Under the pieces are notes generated by a model. That model saw nothing but the letters and a program-made list of their open reading frames with translations, had not been told where the DNA came from and made no database searches. Position numbers and translations under genes: made by a program. From NCBI RefSeq assembly GCF_017808105.1, contig NZ_JADBHF010000004.1, positions 124,001-188,000 on the forward strand: a DNA stretch of 64,000 nt, in the 5' to 3' direction. Shown piece by piece: positions 42,894 through 52,493 of the stretch (its first letter is position 1; each line of letters begins with the position of its first letter). This DNA comes from Brevibacterium renqingii. GTDB taxonomy: Bacteria; Actinomycetota; Actinomycetes; Actinomycetales; Brevibacteriaceae.

Positions 42894-43946
42894 ATGCACC
42901 TCCTCCTCATCTCCGACCCCGGGCGCCCGAGCCGCCGTGTGGCCTCGATCAAGGATGAGTTCGGCGAGCACCTCCGGCAGGATTTCGATGCCGAGGTCAC
43001 CGTCGACGTCTGCACCGAGACGCTGCGCGTCCAGGCCGACCATCGGCTGGAGCTGTCGACGCTCGATGCGATCGTCGATCGCTACCCCGATGCCGATCTC
43101 GTCATCATGCTCACCGACATTCCGCGCCACACCCAGGGCAAACCGCTCATCGCCGAGGTTCTGCCCGACCGCAATGTCGCCGTGATCTCCTTTCCCACTC
43201 TCGGTGTGCCGACGAAGAGTCGGCTGCTCAAGATCTATATGAGCTGCCTCAACCAGCTCCTGCCCGAGGAGCACCTTCCGGCGAAGACGCATCGTCTGCC
43301 CCGCTGGGGTCGGTGGTCGAGCCGAGCCGAGTCCGGTCGGCGCACGCTCCACGCGCACACTTTCACCGGCGGGCCGCGCCTCGTCCTGGGGATGACGATG
43401 GCCAATGAGCCGCTGCGGATGTCCCGCAAGCTCTCGCGCGCCATGGCGGCCGCGACCGCGACGGGGGCATTCGGCATCTTCTACAGCTCCATCTGGCAGA
43501 TGTCCCACCACCTGTCGACTCTCCGGCTCATCTCGATCGGCGCCATCGCCATTGCGGTGATGGTCGGCTGGCTGATCTCGCTCAACCGACTGTGGGACCG
43601 ACCGGTCAACGAGCGGCTGACTCAGGTCGTGTTCTACTACAACCTGTCCACGGTGCTCACACTCCTCGTCTGCGTGGCAGCGCTCTATGGCGCACTGGTG
43701 GTGGGCATCCTCGCCGGTGGTCTCATCGTCATCGACCCGGATTTCATGGCCCAGACCATCAACCGCCCGGATGCGCGGCTGAACAACTATCTCGACATCG
43801 CCTGGCTGAGCGCCGCGATGGGTGTCGTCGCCGGCGCCTTGGGATCGAGCTTCGACAGCGACATCGACGTCCGGAACCTCACCCATGCCCAGCGTCTGCG
43901 TTCCCGCATCTACACCGCTGACGATGGCGAGGCCGGCACGGCCTGA
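42894..43946 (+). CDS. Membrane protein of unknown family with N-terminal cytosolic domain
   Basis: The 350-residue protein starts MHLLLISDPGRPSRRVASIK, an alpha/beta opening, with VDRYPDADLVIMLTDIPRH and NVAVISFPTLGVPTKSRLL. About residue 170 onward is a four-helix membrane region (LISIGAIAIAVMVGWLISL; VVFYYNLSTVLTLLVCVAAL; LVVGILAGGLIVIDPDF; LGSSFDSD near the end). The frame extends upstream across the galE promoter, but ATG 42894 follows GTGGGAAA. I do not recognise the family. It is divergent from galE and followed by dps. Confidence 0.7.
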   Translation: MHLLLISDPGRPSRRVASIKDEFGEHLRQDFDAEVTVDVCTETLRVQADHRLELSTLDAIVDRYPDADLVIMLTDIPRHTQGKPLIAEVLPDRNVAVISFPTLGVPTKSRLLKIYMSCLNQLLPEEHLPAKTHRLPRWGRWSSRAESGRRTLHAHTFTGGPRLVLGMTMANEPLRMSRKLSRAMAAATATGAFGIFYSSIWQMSHHLSTLRLISIGAIAIAVMVGWLISLNRLWDRPVNERLTQVVFYYNLSTVLTLLVCVAALYGALVVGILAGGLIVIDPDFMAQTINRPDARLNNYLDIAWLSAAMGVVAGALGSSFDSDIDVRNLTHAQRLRSRIYTADDGEAGTA

Positions 43947-44022
43947 AGGGGGTTACGGGCTTTCAGTACAGGCGTTATGGTGAAGACATCCTTCAGCTTT
44001 CGAAGAGATTGGAGCAAGTGCA

Positions 44023-44547
44023 ATGACAGAGACAGTTACGGTTCCCGATCCTCACGGCTCGGAGAAGACCACACGAGAGAACGCCGAACGCGGCTTCGTC
44101 GCCTCCGACGCTCTGAGCAAGAACCTCCAGACGGTGCTGGTCGACTTCATCGCCCTCAGCCTCACTGCCAAGCAGGCGCATTGGAACATCGTGGGGACGA
44201 ACTTCCGTGACCTCCACCTCAACCTCGACGAGGTCACGGACATCGCCCGCGCCGGCAGCGATGAGATCGCCGAGCGGATGAGAGCTCTCCATGCCTCCCC
44301 GGACGGTCGCCCTGCGGTGGTGGCCGAGCAGTCCGGTCTGCCGGAGTTCCCGAATGGGGAGATCACCACCCACGACGCCATCGACCATATGGTCGCCGCC
44401 ATTGAGGCGACCGTGGCCTCGATGCGCAACTGCCATGACGAGGTCGATTCGGCGGATCCGACGACCGCCGACATCTTCCACGACTACATCTCCCAGCTCG
44501 AGCAGCAGGCGTGGTTCGTCAGCGCCGAGACTCGCGTACCCAAGTGA
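44023..44547 (+). CDS. dps: Dps-family DNA-binding ferritin-like protein
   Basis: A 174-residue protein forming a 12-mer shell that oxidises and stores iron and protects DNA under stress. The ferroxidase ligands are in AKQAHWNIVGTNFRDLHL and NLDEVTDIARAGSDEIAERM, with the family's closing helix DYISQLEQQAWFVSAE. The N-terminal 25 residues are charged. ATG 44023 follows TTGGAGCAAG. A -10-like TATGGT lies near 43976. Confidence 0.93.
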   Translation: MTETVTVPDPHGSEKTTRENAERGFVASDALSKNLQTVLVDFIALSLTAKQAHWNIVGTNFRDLHLNLDEVTDIARAGSDEIAERMRALHASPDGRPAVVAEQSGLPEFPNGEITTHDAIDHMVAAIEATVASMRNCHDEVDSADPTTADIFHDYISQLEQQAWFVSAETRVPK

Positions 44548-44574
44548 GTCGCTGCGGCTGATCCGGCACACTCA

Positions 44575-44622
44575 ACGACGGGTCGCCTCCTTCGTCCCCA
44601 CGACGAGGAGGCGGCCCGTCGT
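44575..44622. terminator. Two-way terminator between dps and lhgO
   Basis: A 17-bp stem with one wobble pair (44575-44591 with 44606-44622), with further pairing inside the loop, in the 93-bp convergent gap. Confidence 0.8.
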
Positions 44623-44640
44623 CGTGTGCGCTCGATCCCG

Positions 44641-45855
44641 TCAGGCCCGACCCTCGGCTGTGTCGACGAGGTGTTCGGCGATGGCCAGCGCCGAGGTGGC
44701 TCCCGGTGAGGGCGCGTTCCTGACGAACAGTGTGGCTCCCGCGCGATCGATGACGAAATCATCGACGAGCGTGCCGTCCCGGTTCATCGCCTGGGCGCGG
44801 ATGCCGCGGGTGGCCCGGTGGCCGCCGGCACCGGCGAGCTCGGGGACGTAGCGGGCCGCCTCGTCGACGAACTTCTCGATCGAGATGACTCCGGGCAGTT
44901 CTCTGACGGCTGTGGCCATGTTGCCGGACGCGAAGCGCCAGAATCCGGGGTCGGTCGCTACTGCCATCACATCGGGCAGATTGAGCCCGAGCCCTTTGTA
45001 TCCTTCGCGGGAGAAGGAGAGGAAGGCGTTGGGTCCGATCATCAGTCCCCCGTCGATCCGTCGGGTCACATGGACCCCGAGGAAGGGGTACTTCGGGTCG
45101 GGCACGGGGTAGATGAGCCCGTTGACGAGGTCGTTGTTCTCCGGCTCGAGGATGAAGTACTGGCCGAAGAAGGGCACGACCGTCGGATTCCGGCTCTCGC
45201 CCGATCGTGATGCCAAGCGGTCGGACTGGAGGCCTGCGCAGACGATGACGTTGTCGAACTCCTGAGCGTCGACCGGGGTGCGGACAATGGCGGAGTCGCT
45301 GCCGGCCGGGTTGCCTCGACGGGCGATGTCCCTGACCGGAGTGGAGAGCCGGACTCGGCCGCCGCGTCGACGGAAGTCGGCGACGAGGGCTTCGGTCAGT
45401 CCCGGATAGTCGATGATGCCGGTGTGGGGTGAGTGCAGGGCAGCCAAGCCTTCGGCCTGGGGTTCGACTGTGTGAAGCCCATCCCGGTCGAGCATAGCGA
45501 TATCGGGGACGCCGTTGGCTCGTGCACGCTCGTGGATGGCGCGGAGGCGTTCGACCTCGACCTCATCGGTGGCGACGACGACCTTGCCGCATTCGTCGAC
45601 GGCGACGTCGTGTTCGTGGGCGAAGTCGAGGAGCAGGGAGACGCCTCGGCGGCAGAGTCTGGCTTTGAGGCTGCCGGGTTCGTAGTAGAGGCCGGCGTGG
45701 ACGACACCGGAGTTGTGGCCGGTCTGGTGCGCGGCCGGGTGGCCCTCTTTTTCGAAGAGAGTGACGTCTGCGTGCTCGTGGCGAGTGAGGATCTCGCGCG
45801 CTACGGCCGCGCCGATGATTCCCGCACCGATCACCGCCCACCGTTCGGCAGCCAT
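44641..45855 (-). CDS. lhgO: L-2-hydroxyglutarate oxidase
   Basis: The 404-residue FAD enzyme oxidises L-2-hydroxyglutarate to 2-oxoglutarate. The dinucleotide site is WAVIGAGIIGAAVAREI, followed by QTGHNSGVVHAGLYYEPGSL, the LhgO signature. Later blocks are YPVPDPKYPFLGVHVTRRID, GLMIGPNAFLSFSREGY and VRNAPSPGATSALAIAEHLV. ATG 45855 has GGAGAGG upstream. It stands alone with its own promoter. A candidate D-2-hydroxyglutarate enzyme lies at 54846. Confidence 0.93.
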   Translation of the reverse strand: MAAERWAVIGAGIIGAAVAREILTRHEHADVTLFEKEGHPAAHQTGHNSGVVHAGLYYEPGSLKARLCRRGVSLLLDFAHEHDVAVDECGKVVVATDEVEVERLRAIHERARANGVPDIAMLDRDGLHTVEPQAEGLAALHSPHTGIIDYPGLTEALVADFRRRGGRVRLSTPVRDIARRGNPAGSDSAIVRTPVDAQEFDNVIVCAGLQSDRLASRSGESRNPTVVPFFGQYFILEPENNDLVNGLIYPVPDPKYPFLGVHVTRRIDGGLMIGPNAFLSFSREGYKGLGLNLPDVMAVATDPGFWRFASGNMATAVRELPGVISIEKFVDEAARYVPELAGAGGHRATRGIRAQAMNRDGTLVDDFVIDRAGATLFVRNAPSPGATSALAIAEHLVDTAEGRA

Positions 45856-46407
45856 TCCGCAACCTCTCCATTGGATGACTCGACGTTCAGACTCTATTCA
45901 GCTCATGATGACGCTGCAATCCGCGTCCGCTAAGTGAGCGTTGTGCTCTCCGGGCTGCTCAGAGGCCATGATTTCCAACGTTTCTGAAATATTTCGGTCA
46001 GAGCCGTAACTATGCTGCTGACGAAAGCTTCATCTACTGGGAGCCGCCAGAGTCGGCCCTCTGCCAAGCACACTGCTTCCGTACCTGGACCACGAACATC
46101 CTCCAGCTCAGCGTGCGGCACACTATCTACGCGAGATGACACCGGGCTTGACCTCGGAAAACACCAATCGCTTCCATTTCGTCAGATACACCACGCGACG
46201 AGGTCGCAAACGTGCACCAAGAGGTGCTAAACAAGTTACCTTTGATGAATTACGGACTGCGACGCGCACGAAACTCCTCTACCCGTGCGTAACTATAACA
46301 AGCATATAACTTTGTGAGTGATTCACTGATTACTTTTCAATGACTCCGTAATCTTGTGAGGGATCTGCCAGGAGACTGCCCGTTTCCATCCAGACTCCCG
46401 TCTGTGA
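45856..46407. other. 552-bp AT-richer intergenic region
   Basis: It separates lhgO and the surface-protein gene and is clearly AT-richer than its flanks, especially 46180-46340. Two TATAAC hexamers (near 46293 and 46305) could be -10 boxes for the surface-protein gene. A 70-codon minus-strand frame (45930-46142) shows no recognisable protein. Nothing else was identified. Confidence 0.5.
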
Positions 46408-49400
46408 ATGATCAGGATCCGAACGATGTGGAGAACCATGAGAATACTGAGGGGCCGGCCTGGCGCCGGTCGAAAGATAGCTGTGGGCACAGTCGCCGCT
46501 GCCTCGGCGTTGGCGCTGACTGCGATGACCGTGTCCCCGGCAACAGCCGGCGAGGTCAATCCGAAAGAAGACGCGGAGGCATATGCTCAGTTGATTGACA
46601 CCGATCTGATCACAGCTGACCTCCTCAACGTCTCGTCGGCGTATCGAAGCTCGCCAACGGATGACGGCAAGACCGCAGACAACCAGGCGTTCAACATCGA
46701 AGCACTGCGGACACTGGGCGTCCAACTGCCAAACATCGGCCTCCCCTTGGTAGCTCCGGAGGGTGGAGCTGGTTTGCTTCACATTGGAAATGCCGGTGCC
46801 TTGAACTCCTACGCTCACGCACCGAGCTACAAATCGGCAACAGCTGGCACCGGTGCAGTCGGTGAAAACGGTGCCATCAATCTTGATCCCGACAATCCTG
46901 CGGCTAGTGGAAACGCAAGCGTCGATCTCACCTCTGTCTTCGACCAGCTCGAAATTGATGGCGTCACGGACGGGATTATCGACGAACTCAGCGTCGATCT
47001 GGGCGCGATCGCTTCGAACGCCGACAGTGATGGAAAAACTTACAACTCTGAGTACGTGGTCGCAGACGGAACACTCACTGTCTCGAGTGACCTGGTGGGC
47101 GAGCTCGGCACGACTCTTCAAGGCGTTATCAATGACTCCGGCACCGCGGTTAACGAGGCTGTCGGTGCAGACGGTGCAATCGACTCGATCGTCAAGGGCC
47201 TTACAAACGCGGCCGACCTCGACCTGCTCATCGCCAAGGTCGACCTGAGCGGAGGTACCGCCAAAGTGAATGGCGTCGATACTGCCCTGAAAGATGCGGC
47301 AGAGACGCTGATCGAGGAACCACTCGTCGATGACAATGGAATCGTGTCAATCGACCTCAAGCAGGGTGATATCAAGGTCGACCTTGCCAAGGTCGTGGCG
47401 GGTGAAGACGCCACGGATCTCAACGGCTTGGATCCAAACACTCAAGTCTTGAGCGCCTCTACTCTAAAGACGATCACCAAAGCGCTCGACGACGCACTCG
47501 GAACAGTCACTTCCAAGGCGACTACGGCAGTCACAGACGTCGTGAACAACCTTGAACTCGATATCACTGTTCCCGCTAAGCTCACTGTCGGACTTCCCCC
47601 TATAGGGAGCACATCCGACATCACCATCACAGTCAATGGAACCCTGGGTCAGTTTGCAGGCAGTGCCGACGGCGAACCCGAGGTTGACGCGTCTGGCAAT
47701 CTTCTCGGGCTATCGATCGACGCATTGCTTGATCCATTGACCGACCGGCTCGTGCCTCTGTTGCTCACGCCGATCAAGGGCGCGATCGGTCCAATTCTTA
47801 CCGCGACGACTGACCAGCTGTCTGAAGCTCTGGATGGAATCACAGATCCTCTCTTTGATGGACTCTCACCGGTGCTCGAGGGCCTCAACCAAGTAGTCGA
47901 CCTGACGATCAACGAACAATCCCCGAACCCATCGTCGGAGGCCAACGCCCAGTCCTCCCTGGGTTCGAGTGAGGTCGCCGGAGACAACGGTCCAGGCTTC
48001 ACTGTCAATGCAGTGAGCCTTGAGCTGTTGCCCAACCTTGAAAGCGGTCCGCTTGCCGACATCAACCTCGCGTCGTCCTCGGTACGTGCTGTAGCTGAGG
48101 CTCCTGAAGAGCCTGGTGATGAAGATGCGAACACGAACGCCGCGTCCTCTGCCGCAGCATCGGCGACCGCTGATGATGACTCGAATGCATCTGCCCAGGT
48201 AGCTGCTCAGGCTGCAGCAATGGCAGACCAAAGCACAAATCAGTCAGCAGCGGCAGATGCGTCTGCAGAAGCCGCGGCCGAATCTGCTGCTACCAATGAT
48301 GCGTCGTCGGAAGCATCTGCTGATGCCACCGAAGAGTCCAACGCCTCGGCAACAGTGGCGGCTGCTGCGCAGTCGGACAACTCAGCTGACACCAATGCCG
48401 AGGGCTCGGCAGCAGCAAACGCCAACCCGGCGGCGGCCGCTTCAGTAGCGTCGAACGCGAACTCCTCGGCAACGGCCTCGGAAAATGCCGCGGCAGACGC
48501 CGATGCCGATCCGACCGCAGACGCCGACCCCGACGCGGCTGCAGCTGATGAAGCAGATGCAAACGTGAACGCAGCGGCTTCGGCTTCGGCATCTGCCGAC
48601 GCTGACGTCGACGGCGATCCTGCTGCTCAGGCAGCTGCTCAGGCAGCAGCCGACAACGATGCCGAAACAACGGCATCTGCGGCAGCCGACACGTCGGCCG
48701 AAGCGGCCGCTCGGGCAGCAGCCACCGAGGAAGCATCGACGGATACGACTGCGGATGTCTCGTCCGACCCGAACGCTTCAGCTCAGCAGGCAGCCAACGC
48801 TGCGGCGAACGCCGATGATTCGGGTACGATGAACTCTCAAGCTTCGTCCGCGAAGAATGCCAACGCCTCTGCCGCTGCCAGCTCGGCAGCAACTGCTGAT
48901 TCCTCGTCCGAAGCTTCGGCAGCCGCCGCAGCAGACGCCGATGATTCCACGGTCTCCGATGCCAGCAACGACACCACGGCGAATGCGAACGCTACCGCTT
49001 CGGCCGCCGCATCTGCACAGGCCGACGCCGACACGGATCCCGCTGCTCAGGCAGCTGCCCAAGCAGCCGCTGATGAGGATGCCAACAACACGGCATCTGC
49101 CGCAGCGGACGAAAACGCCGAGGCAGCAGCGGCCTCCGCCGCAAACGAAGAAGCCACCGCACAGGCTTCGACCGATGCGACCACGGAGACCAACGCAGCC
49201 GCTCAGGCAGCTGCAACGGCCACCGCTGACAGCAATGACAATGATTCGGCCAACGCTGACACCACTGCCGCTCAAAATGCCAACGCATCTGCAGCAGCAT
49301 CGGCGGCAGCCAACGCCGATTCCTCGACTGCAGCCTCGGCTCAGGCCGCGGCCGATGCTGACGGCAACGACGACGGAGCTGATGACGGTGCCGCAGCAAA

Positions 49401-50127
49401 CGCAGCTGCTGATCCCGACGCAGCTGACGAAGCTGACGCGAATATGAACGCAGCTGCTTCGGCCTCGGCTTCGGCCAACGCCGATGACAACAGCAACGCT
49501 GTCGCAGAGGCCGCTGCACAGGCAGCAGCCAACAATGATGCGACTACCACCGCATCGGCAGCAGCTGACACGTCGGCAGAAGCAGCCGCTAAGGCAGCAG
49601 CCAACGAAGAGGCCTCCTCGGAGACCTCGGCGGATGTCTCGTCGGACCCGAACGCCTCGGCACAGAAGGCAGCCAATGCCGCCGTCAACGCCGACAACAC
49701 GGACTCGACGAACGCCGAGGCATCTGCTGCAGCGAATGCCGACGCCGGTGCCGCCGCTTCGGCAGCGTCGACGGCGGATTCCTCCACCGAGGCATCCTCT
49801 GAGGCAGCGGCTGACGCGGACGGTGCAGAGGCGAGTGCCTCGGCCGACGGCGACGAGGCCAACGCATCGTCGGCAGACGACGCAGAGGCATCGGCTGATT
49901 CCGAGAAGGCCGCATCGGCCAACGCCGGATCCTCGGCCAGCTCCTCGGCCAGCGCCAACGCCTCGGCCGGTTCGAGCACCAACGCCTCGGGCAGCAGCGA
50001 CGGCGGAGACCTGCCGCGGACGGGTACCGACGGTATCCCGGCCATGGTCGGATTCGCAGCACTGCTCCTCGCCGGTGGTGCCGCAGCGGTGTGGGCGACT
50101 CGCCGCTACCGCGCAGGCAAGCACTGA
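46408..50127 (+). CDS. LPXTG-anchored surface protein with choice-of-anchor-G-like head and Ala/Ser/Asp stalk
   Basis: A 1,239-residue exported protein. Signal peptide about residues 20-48 (ASALALTAMTVSPATAG). Residues about 50-560 match my recollection of the choice-of-anchor G domain (EDAEAYAQLIDTDLITADLL near the start). Residues about 565-1195 are a stalk of Ala, Ser, Asp, Asn, Thr and Glu, built of four diverged units of about 140-153 residues (unit landmarks at 48184, 48616, 49036 and 49495). The C-terminus has LPRTG (residue 1202), a hydrophobic helix and RRYRAGKH, the sortase signal. ATGs at 46408, 46426 and 46438 are all possible. The 5' half is AT-richer than its neighbours. Function is probably adhesion or surface coating. 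Confidence 0.88.
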   Translation: MIRIRTMWRTMRILRGRPGAGRKIAVGTVAAASALALTAMTVSPATAGEVNPKEDAEAYAQLIDTDLITADLLNVSSAYRSSPTDDGKTADNQAFNIEALRTLGVQLPNIGLPLVAPEGGAGLLHIGNAGALNSYAHAPSYKSATAGTGAVGENGAINLDPDNPAASGNASVDLTSVFDQLEIDGVTDGIIDELSVDLGAIASNADSDGKTYNSEYVVADGTLTVSSDLVGELGTTLQGVINDSGTAVNEAVGADGAIDSIVKGLTNAADLDLLIAKVDLSGGTAKVNGVDTALKDAAETLIEEPLVDDNGIVSIDLKQGDIKVDLAKVVAGEDATDLNGLDPNTQVLSASTLKTITKALDDALGTVTSKATTAVTDVVNNLELDITVPAKLTVGLPPIGSTSDITITVNGTLGQFAGSADGEPEVDASGNLLGLSIDALLDPLTDRLVPLLLTPIKGAIGPILTATTDQLSEALDGITDPLFDGLSPVLEGLNQVVDLTINEQSPNPSSEANAQSSLGSSEVAGDNGPGFTVNAVSLELLPNLESGPLADINLASSSVRAVAEAPEEPGDEDANTNAASSAAASATADDDSNASAQVAAQAAAMADQSTNQSAAADASAEAAAESAATNDASSEASADATEESNASATVAAAAQSDNSADTNAEGSAAANANPAAAASVASNANSSATASENAAADADADPTADADPDAAAADEADANVNAAASASASADADVDGDPAAQAAAQAAADNDAETTASAAADTSAEAAARAAATEEASTDTTADVSSDPNASAQQAANAAANADDSGTMNSQASSAKNANASAAASSAATADSSSEASAAAAADADDSTVSDASNDTTANANATASAAASAQADADTDPAAQAAAQAAADEDANNTASAAADENAEAAAASAANEEATAQASTDATTETNAAAQAAATATADSNDNDSANADTTAAQNANASAAASAAANADSSTAASAQAAADADGNDDGADDGAAANAAADPDAADEADANMNAAASASASANADDNSNAVAEAAAQAAANNDATTTASAAADTSAEAAAKAAANEEASSETSADVSSDPNASAQKAANAAVNADNTDSTNAEASAAANADAGAAASAASTADSSTEASSEAAADADGAEASASADGDEANASSADDAEASADSEKAASANAGSSASSSASANASAGSSTNASGSSDGGDLPRTGTDGIPAMVGFAALLLAGGAAAVWATRRYRAGKH
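48120..49990 (+). repeat. Four-unit low-complexity coding repeat
   Basis: The codons for AQxAAQAAA-type blocks recur at about 48184, 48616, 49036 and 49495, spacings of 432, 420 and 459 bp. Longer matches link units two and four, such as ADEADANxNAAASASASA and SSDPNASAQxAANAA. Confidence 0.75.
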
Positions 50128-50161
50128 GGCTGATCCAGCTCAGTCACTGAGCTGACGCTGC

Positions 50162-50199
50162 AACGGCGGGGTTGGAGTGAGAACTCCGGCCCCGCCGTT
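50162..50199 (+). terminator. Strong terminator after the surface-protein gene
   Basis: AACGGCGGGG pairs with CCCCGCCGTT, with an inner GGAG/CTCC pair, and a short T-run follows. It lies 35 bp past the stop and just before the convergent dgt stop. Confidence 0.85.
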
Positions 50200-50208
50200 T
50201 GCATGCCC

Positions 50209-51738
50209 CTACAGTCCGCGACCGGCCTCCCACGGTTCCTCGGAGGCACCGGTGATGAGCGCGTTGACCGACATCGCCTGCGCATCGGTGAAGGAGGCGA
50301 TGTAGTCGACCACCGCCCGCGCCCGCCCTCGTCGGACGATCGCAGCCGCGCCCTCCTCCCCCAGCGCCGAGGGATCTCTCGAGTACAGGTCCTGATACTC
50401 CTGCGTCGCCGCCTCGACGGAATCGAGCAGACGACGCGGGATCCGGGTCGCCTCGTCGGGGTCGAGCAGCCATTCGTGGAACCCCTCGACCAGCGAGGCG
50501 ATGATCCGCGTCTGCCCACGCTGATAGACCGCGAGGTCGGAGCGTTCGAGCACGAACTTCGCATGCACGAATTTCAACACCACGACATCATGCCAGGCCT
50601 CCTGGCTCAGTCGGACATGACCGGTTCGCACATGCGGATCCGGGTCGACGACGATCGAGGCCTGCAACCGGTCGATCCACCGCCTGGTGAACCCGGTGAC
50701 CGCACGGTCGGCCTCCAGCCCTCCGTCATAGGGAACGCCGAGCAGACCTTCGACCAGGTCCCGGTTCACCCGCCCCACCGAGGCCCTGAACGCCTCTTCA
50801 TCAGCGATCCACGGATCCTTCTCCTGCGTGTGCCGCCGGATCGCCTCGAGCGCGTGCCCGGGCCGCCGACGATCGAGTTCCGAGTCCTCCACGGCCGCCA
50901 GCTGCCGGCAGTCGCGCAGCCAGCGTCCGAGTTCGGCCGACACGCTCGTGTACTGCAACACGTTCGACCGGTAGAAGTCATCGAGATCGTGCACCGCATA
51001 GGCGATATCGTCAGCGACATCCATGACCGCACACTCGAGCGTCTGCTGATAGCGGCCGATCGCCGGGAACACCGAGAGCACATCCTCCATCTCCTCGACC
51101 TCAGTGGCATAGGCGGAGAACTTCATCGCCCCCTCGTTCACTTCATTGCCGACCCCGCGCGGCATCCGCGCCGCCGAGGGCGCCCGGTCACCGCTCCACT
51201 CCCCGCGTTCCCACGGGTACTTGAGTACCGCCGCGCGCACCGCTCGCGTCAGGTTGAGCCCGCGCGCCGTGGCTTCGCAGCTGTCGAGAGCGGTGAGGAT
51301 CCGAAAGGTCTGCGCGTTGCCCTCGAACCCGTCCTCGAGGTGCAGCAGCGTCCGCGACACCCGGTCGAGCTCCTTCTCGCCGAGGTGACCGAACGGCGGG
51401 TGCCCGAGATCGTGGGCGGCGGCCGCCGCCTGCACCACCACCGGATCACACCCGCCTAGGTGGCTGACGATCTCGCGGGTGCGCGCGTCCGCATTGTTCA
51501 AGGTGATCGCGATCGACCGGGCCACGGCCGAGACCTTGAGCGAATGGGTCAGCCGATTGTGGATGACCGTGCCGGACCCGGCCTGCGGGATGACCTGCGT
51601 GACCGAGGCCAGGCGCGAGAAGAACGGGGAGAACCGGATCCGTTCGATATCGACGCGGAACTCGTCCTCTCCGGGGCGGGCCACCTCGGCGACATTGCGC
51701 TCGCGTCCACCAGTGGTGTGAAATCTCTGACGTTCCAT
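50209..51738 (-). CDS. dgt: Deoxyguanosinetriphosphate triphosphohydrolase-like HD-domain protein
   Basis: A 509-residue HD-superfamily enzyme that removes triphosphate from dNTPs. Metal site: HNRLTHSLKVSAVARS, then AAAAHDLGHPPFGHLGEKEL, and the later DVADDIAYAVHDLDDF. The substrate segment is GFEGNAQTFRILTALDS. A GTG at 51741 precedes ATG 51738; a TAGTCT box six bases before the ATG argues for leaderless ATG use. Family blocks near both ends are intact. Confidence 0.93.
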   Translation of the reverse strand: MERQRFHTTGGRERNVAEVARPGEDEFRVDIERIRFSPFFSRLASVTQVIPQAGSGTVIHNRLTHSLKVSAVARSIAITLNNADARTREIVSHLGGCDPVVVQAAAAAHDLGHPPFGHLGEKELDRVSRTLLHLEDGFEGNAQTFRILTALDSCEATARGLNLTRAVRAAVLKYPWERGEWSGDRAPSAARMPRGVGNEVNEGAMKFSAYATEVEEMEDVLSVFPAIGRYQQTLECAVMDVADDIAYAVHDLDDFYRSNVLQYTSVSAELGRWLRDCRQLAAVEDSELDRRRPGHALEAIRRHTQEKDPWIADEEAFRASVGRVNRDLVEGLLGVPYDGGLEADRAVTGFTRRWIDRLQASIVVDPDPHVRTGHVRLSQEAWHDVVVLKFVHAKFVLERSDLAVYQRGQTRIIASLVEGFHEWLLDPDEATRIPRRLLDSVEAATQEYQDLYSRDPSALGEEGAAAIVRRGRARAVVDYIASFTDAQAMSVNALITGASEEPWEAGRGL

Positions 51739-51744
51739 CACCCC

Positions 51745-51750
51745 AGACTA
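51745..51750 (-). promoter_or_regulatory. dgt -10 box, leaderless promoter
   Basis: TAGTCT on the minus strand, six bases before ATG 51738. It decides the start in favour of that ATG over the GTG three bases upstream. Confidence 0.5.
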
Positions 51751-51799
51751 CCGAGTCCTGCCCTCCGGGACCCGGGTCAGTCTGCGGGCGCGGCCGCGA

Positions 51800-51805
51800 T
51801 AGGCT
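51800..51805 (+). promoter_or_regulatory. -10 box of the 51857 gene
   Basis: TAGGCT, divergent from the dgt promoter and about 50 bases before the ATG at 51857, giving a normal leader with AGGAG. Confidence 0.4.
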
Positions 51806-51856
51806 AAGGCGTTCTGCCGTAACCGGCGCCCAGTGATCTCAGGAGAGGCTTCCCGC

Positions 51857-52399
51857 ATGAGCACCCAGCAGCAGTCCATCGAAAACTGGGCGGCCGCGCT
51901 CAACAACGGCGAGTCCGTGTCCTTCAGATTCTCCAAGGGAAAGACAGTCCTGCTTCTCATCGCCTCGCTGATCTTCGTCAGCGTCGGCCTGGCGATGGCA
52001 GCGGGCGGAAGCCTCGTCTGGGCCGTCGTCGGCTGGATCGCCGTCGTCTTCTTCCTCTGGGGCGTCGTCGTAATGGTCCGCCGGCTCTTTGCGGGCCGGC
52101 CGGCACTGACGGTCACCTCTGCAGGAGTGGAGATGAATACGGCCAAGGCCGGGCTCGTCCCCTGGTCACAGATCCTCGACATCCACGGCGCCAAGCAGAA
52201 CAGCAATGTCTTCATCGAATTCGACATCACCGACGCCGAGGCGGATCGTCAGTCCGCGGCCGGCCTCGGTGTCGCACAGATGACCGACGATGAGGGCCAC
52301 TCGCGGAAGGTGCTCTGGGCACCGAACGGACTCGCTGCGAACAAGGCGGCTCTGTGCCTGTGGCTCGAGGAGGAACGACAGGCACGCGCAGCGGCCTGA
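51857..52399 (+). CDS. STM3941-like small membrane protein
   Basis: A 180-residue protein with two helices (residues about 30-50 and 55-75) and a C-terminal soluble domain (PALTVTSAGVEMNTAKAGLV, then PWSQILDIHGAKQ). This hairpin plus PH-like domain resembles the STM3941 family, whose function is unknown. ATG 51857 follows AGGAG. It is divergent from dgt. Confidence 0.72.
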   Translation: MSTQQQSIENWAAALNNGESVSFRFSKGKTVLLLIASLIFVSVGLAMAAGGSLVWAVVGWIAVVFFLWGVVVMVRRLFAGRPALTVTSAGVEMNTAKAGLVPWSQILDIHGAKQNSNVFIEFDITDAEADRQSAAGLGVAQMTDDEGHSRKVLWAPNGLAANKAALCLWLEEERQARAAA

Positions 52400-52493
52400 G
52401 AATCTCGTCGACCGCACCAAAGCCGCTGTCAGGGCTGCTTGAGACTCAGATCACTGTGACGTATGGTCAGAGCACCTGTAGGAGGTAGTCACG

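Noticed and set aside
45930-46142. 70-codon minus-strand frame in the lhgO-surface protein gap
   Set aside because: No ribosome site, no recognised family, and it sits in the probable promoter zone.
48778-50124. 448-codon minus-strand frame antisense to the stalk repeats
   Set aside because: It is a mirror of the repetitive GCn/TCn codons and gives a Cys/Gly/Arg-rich product unlike a real protein.
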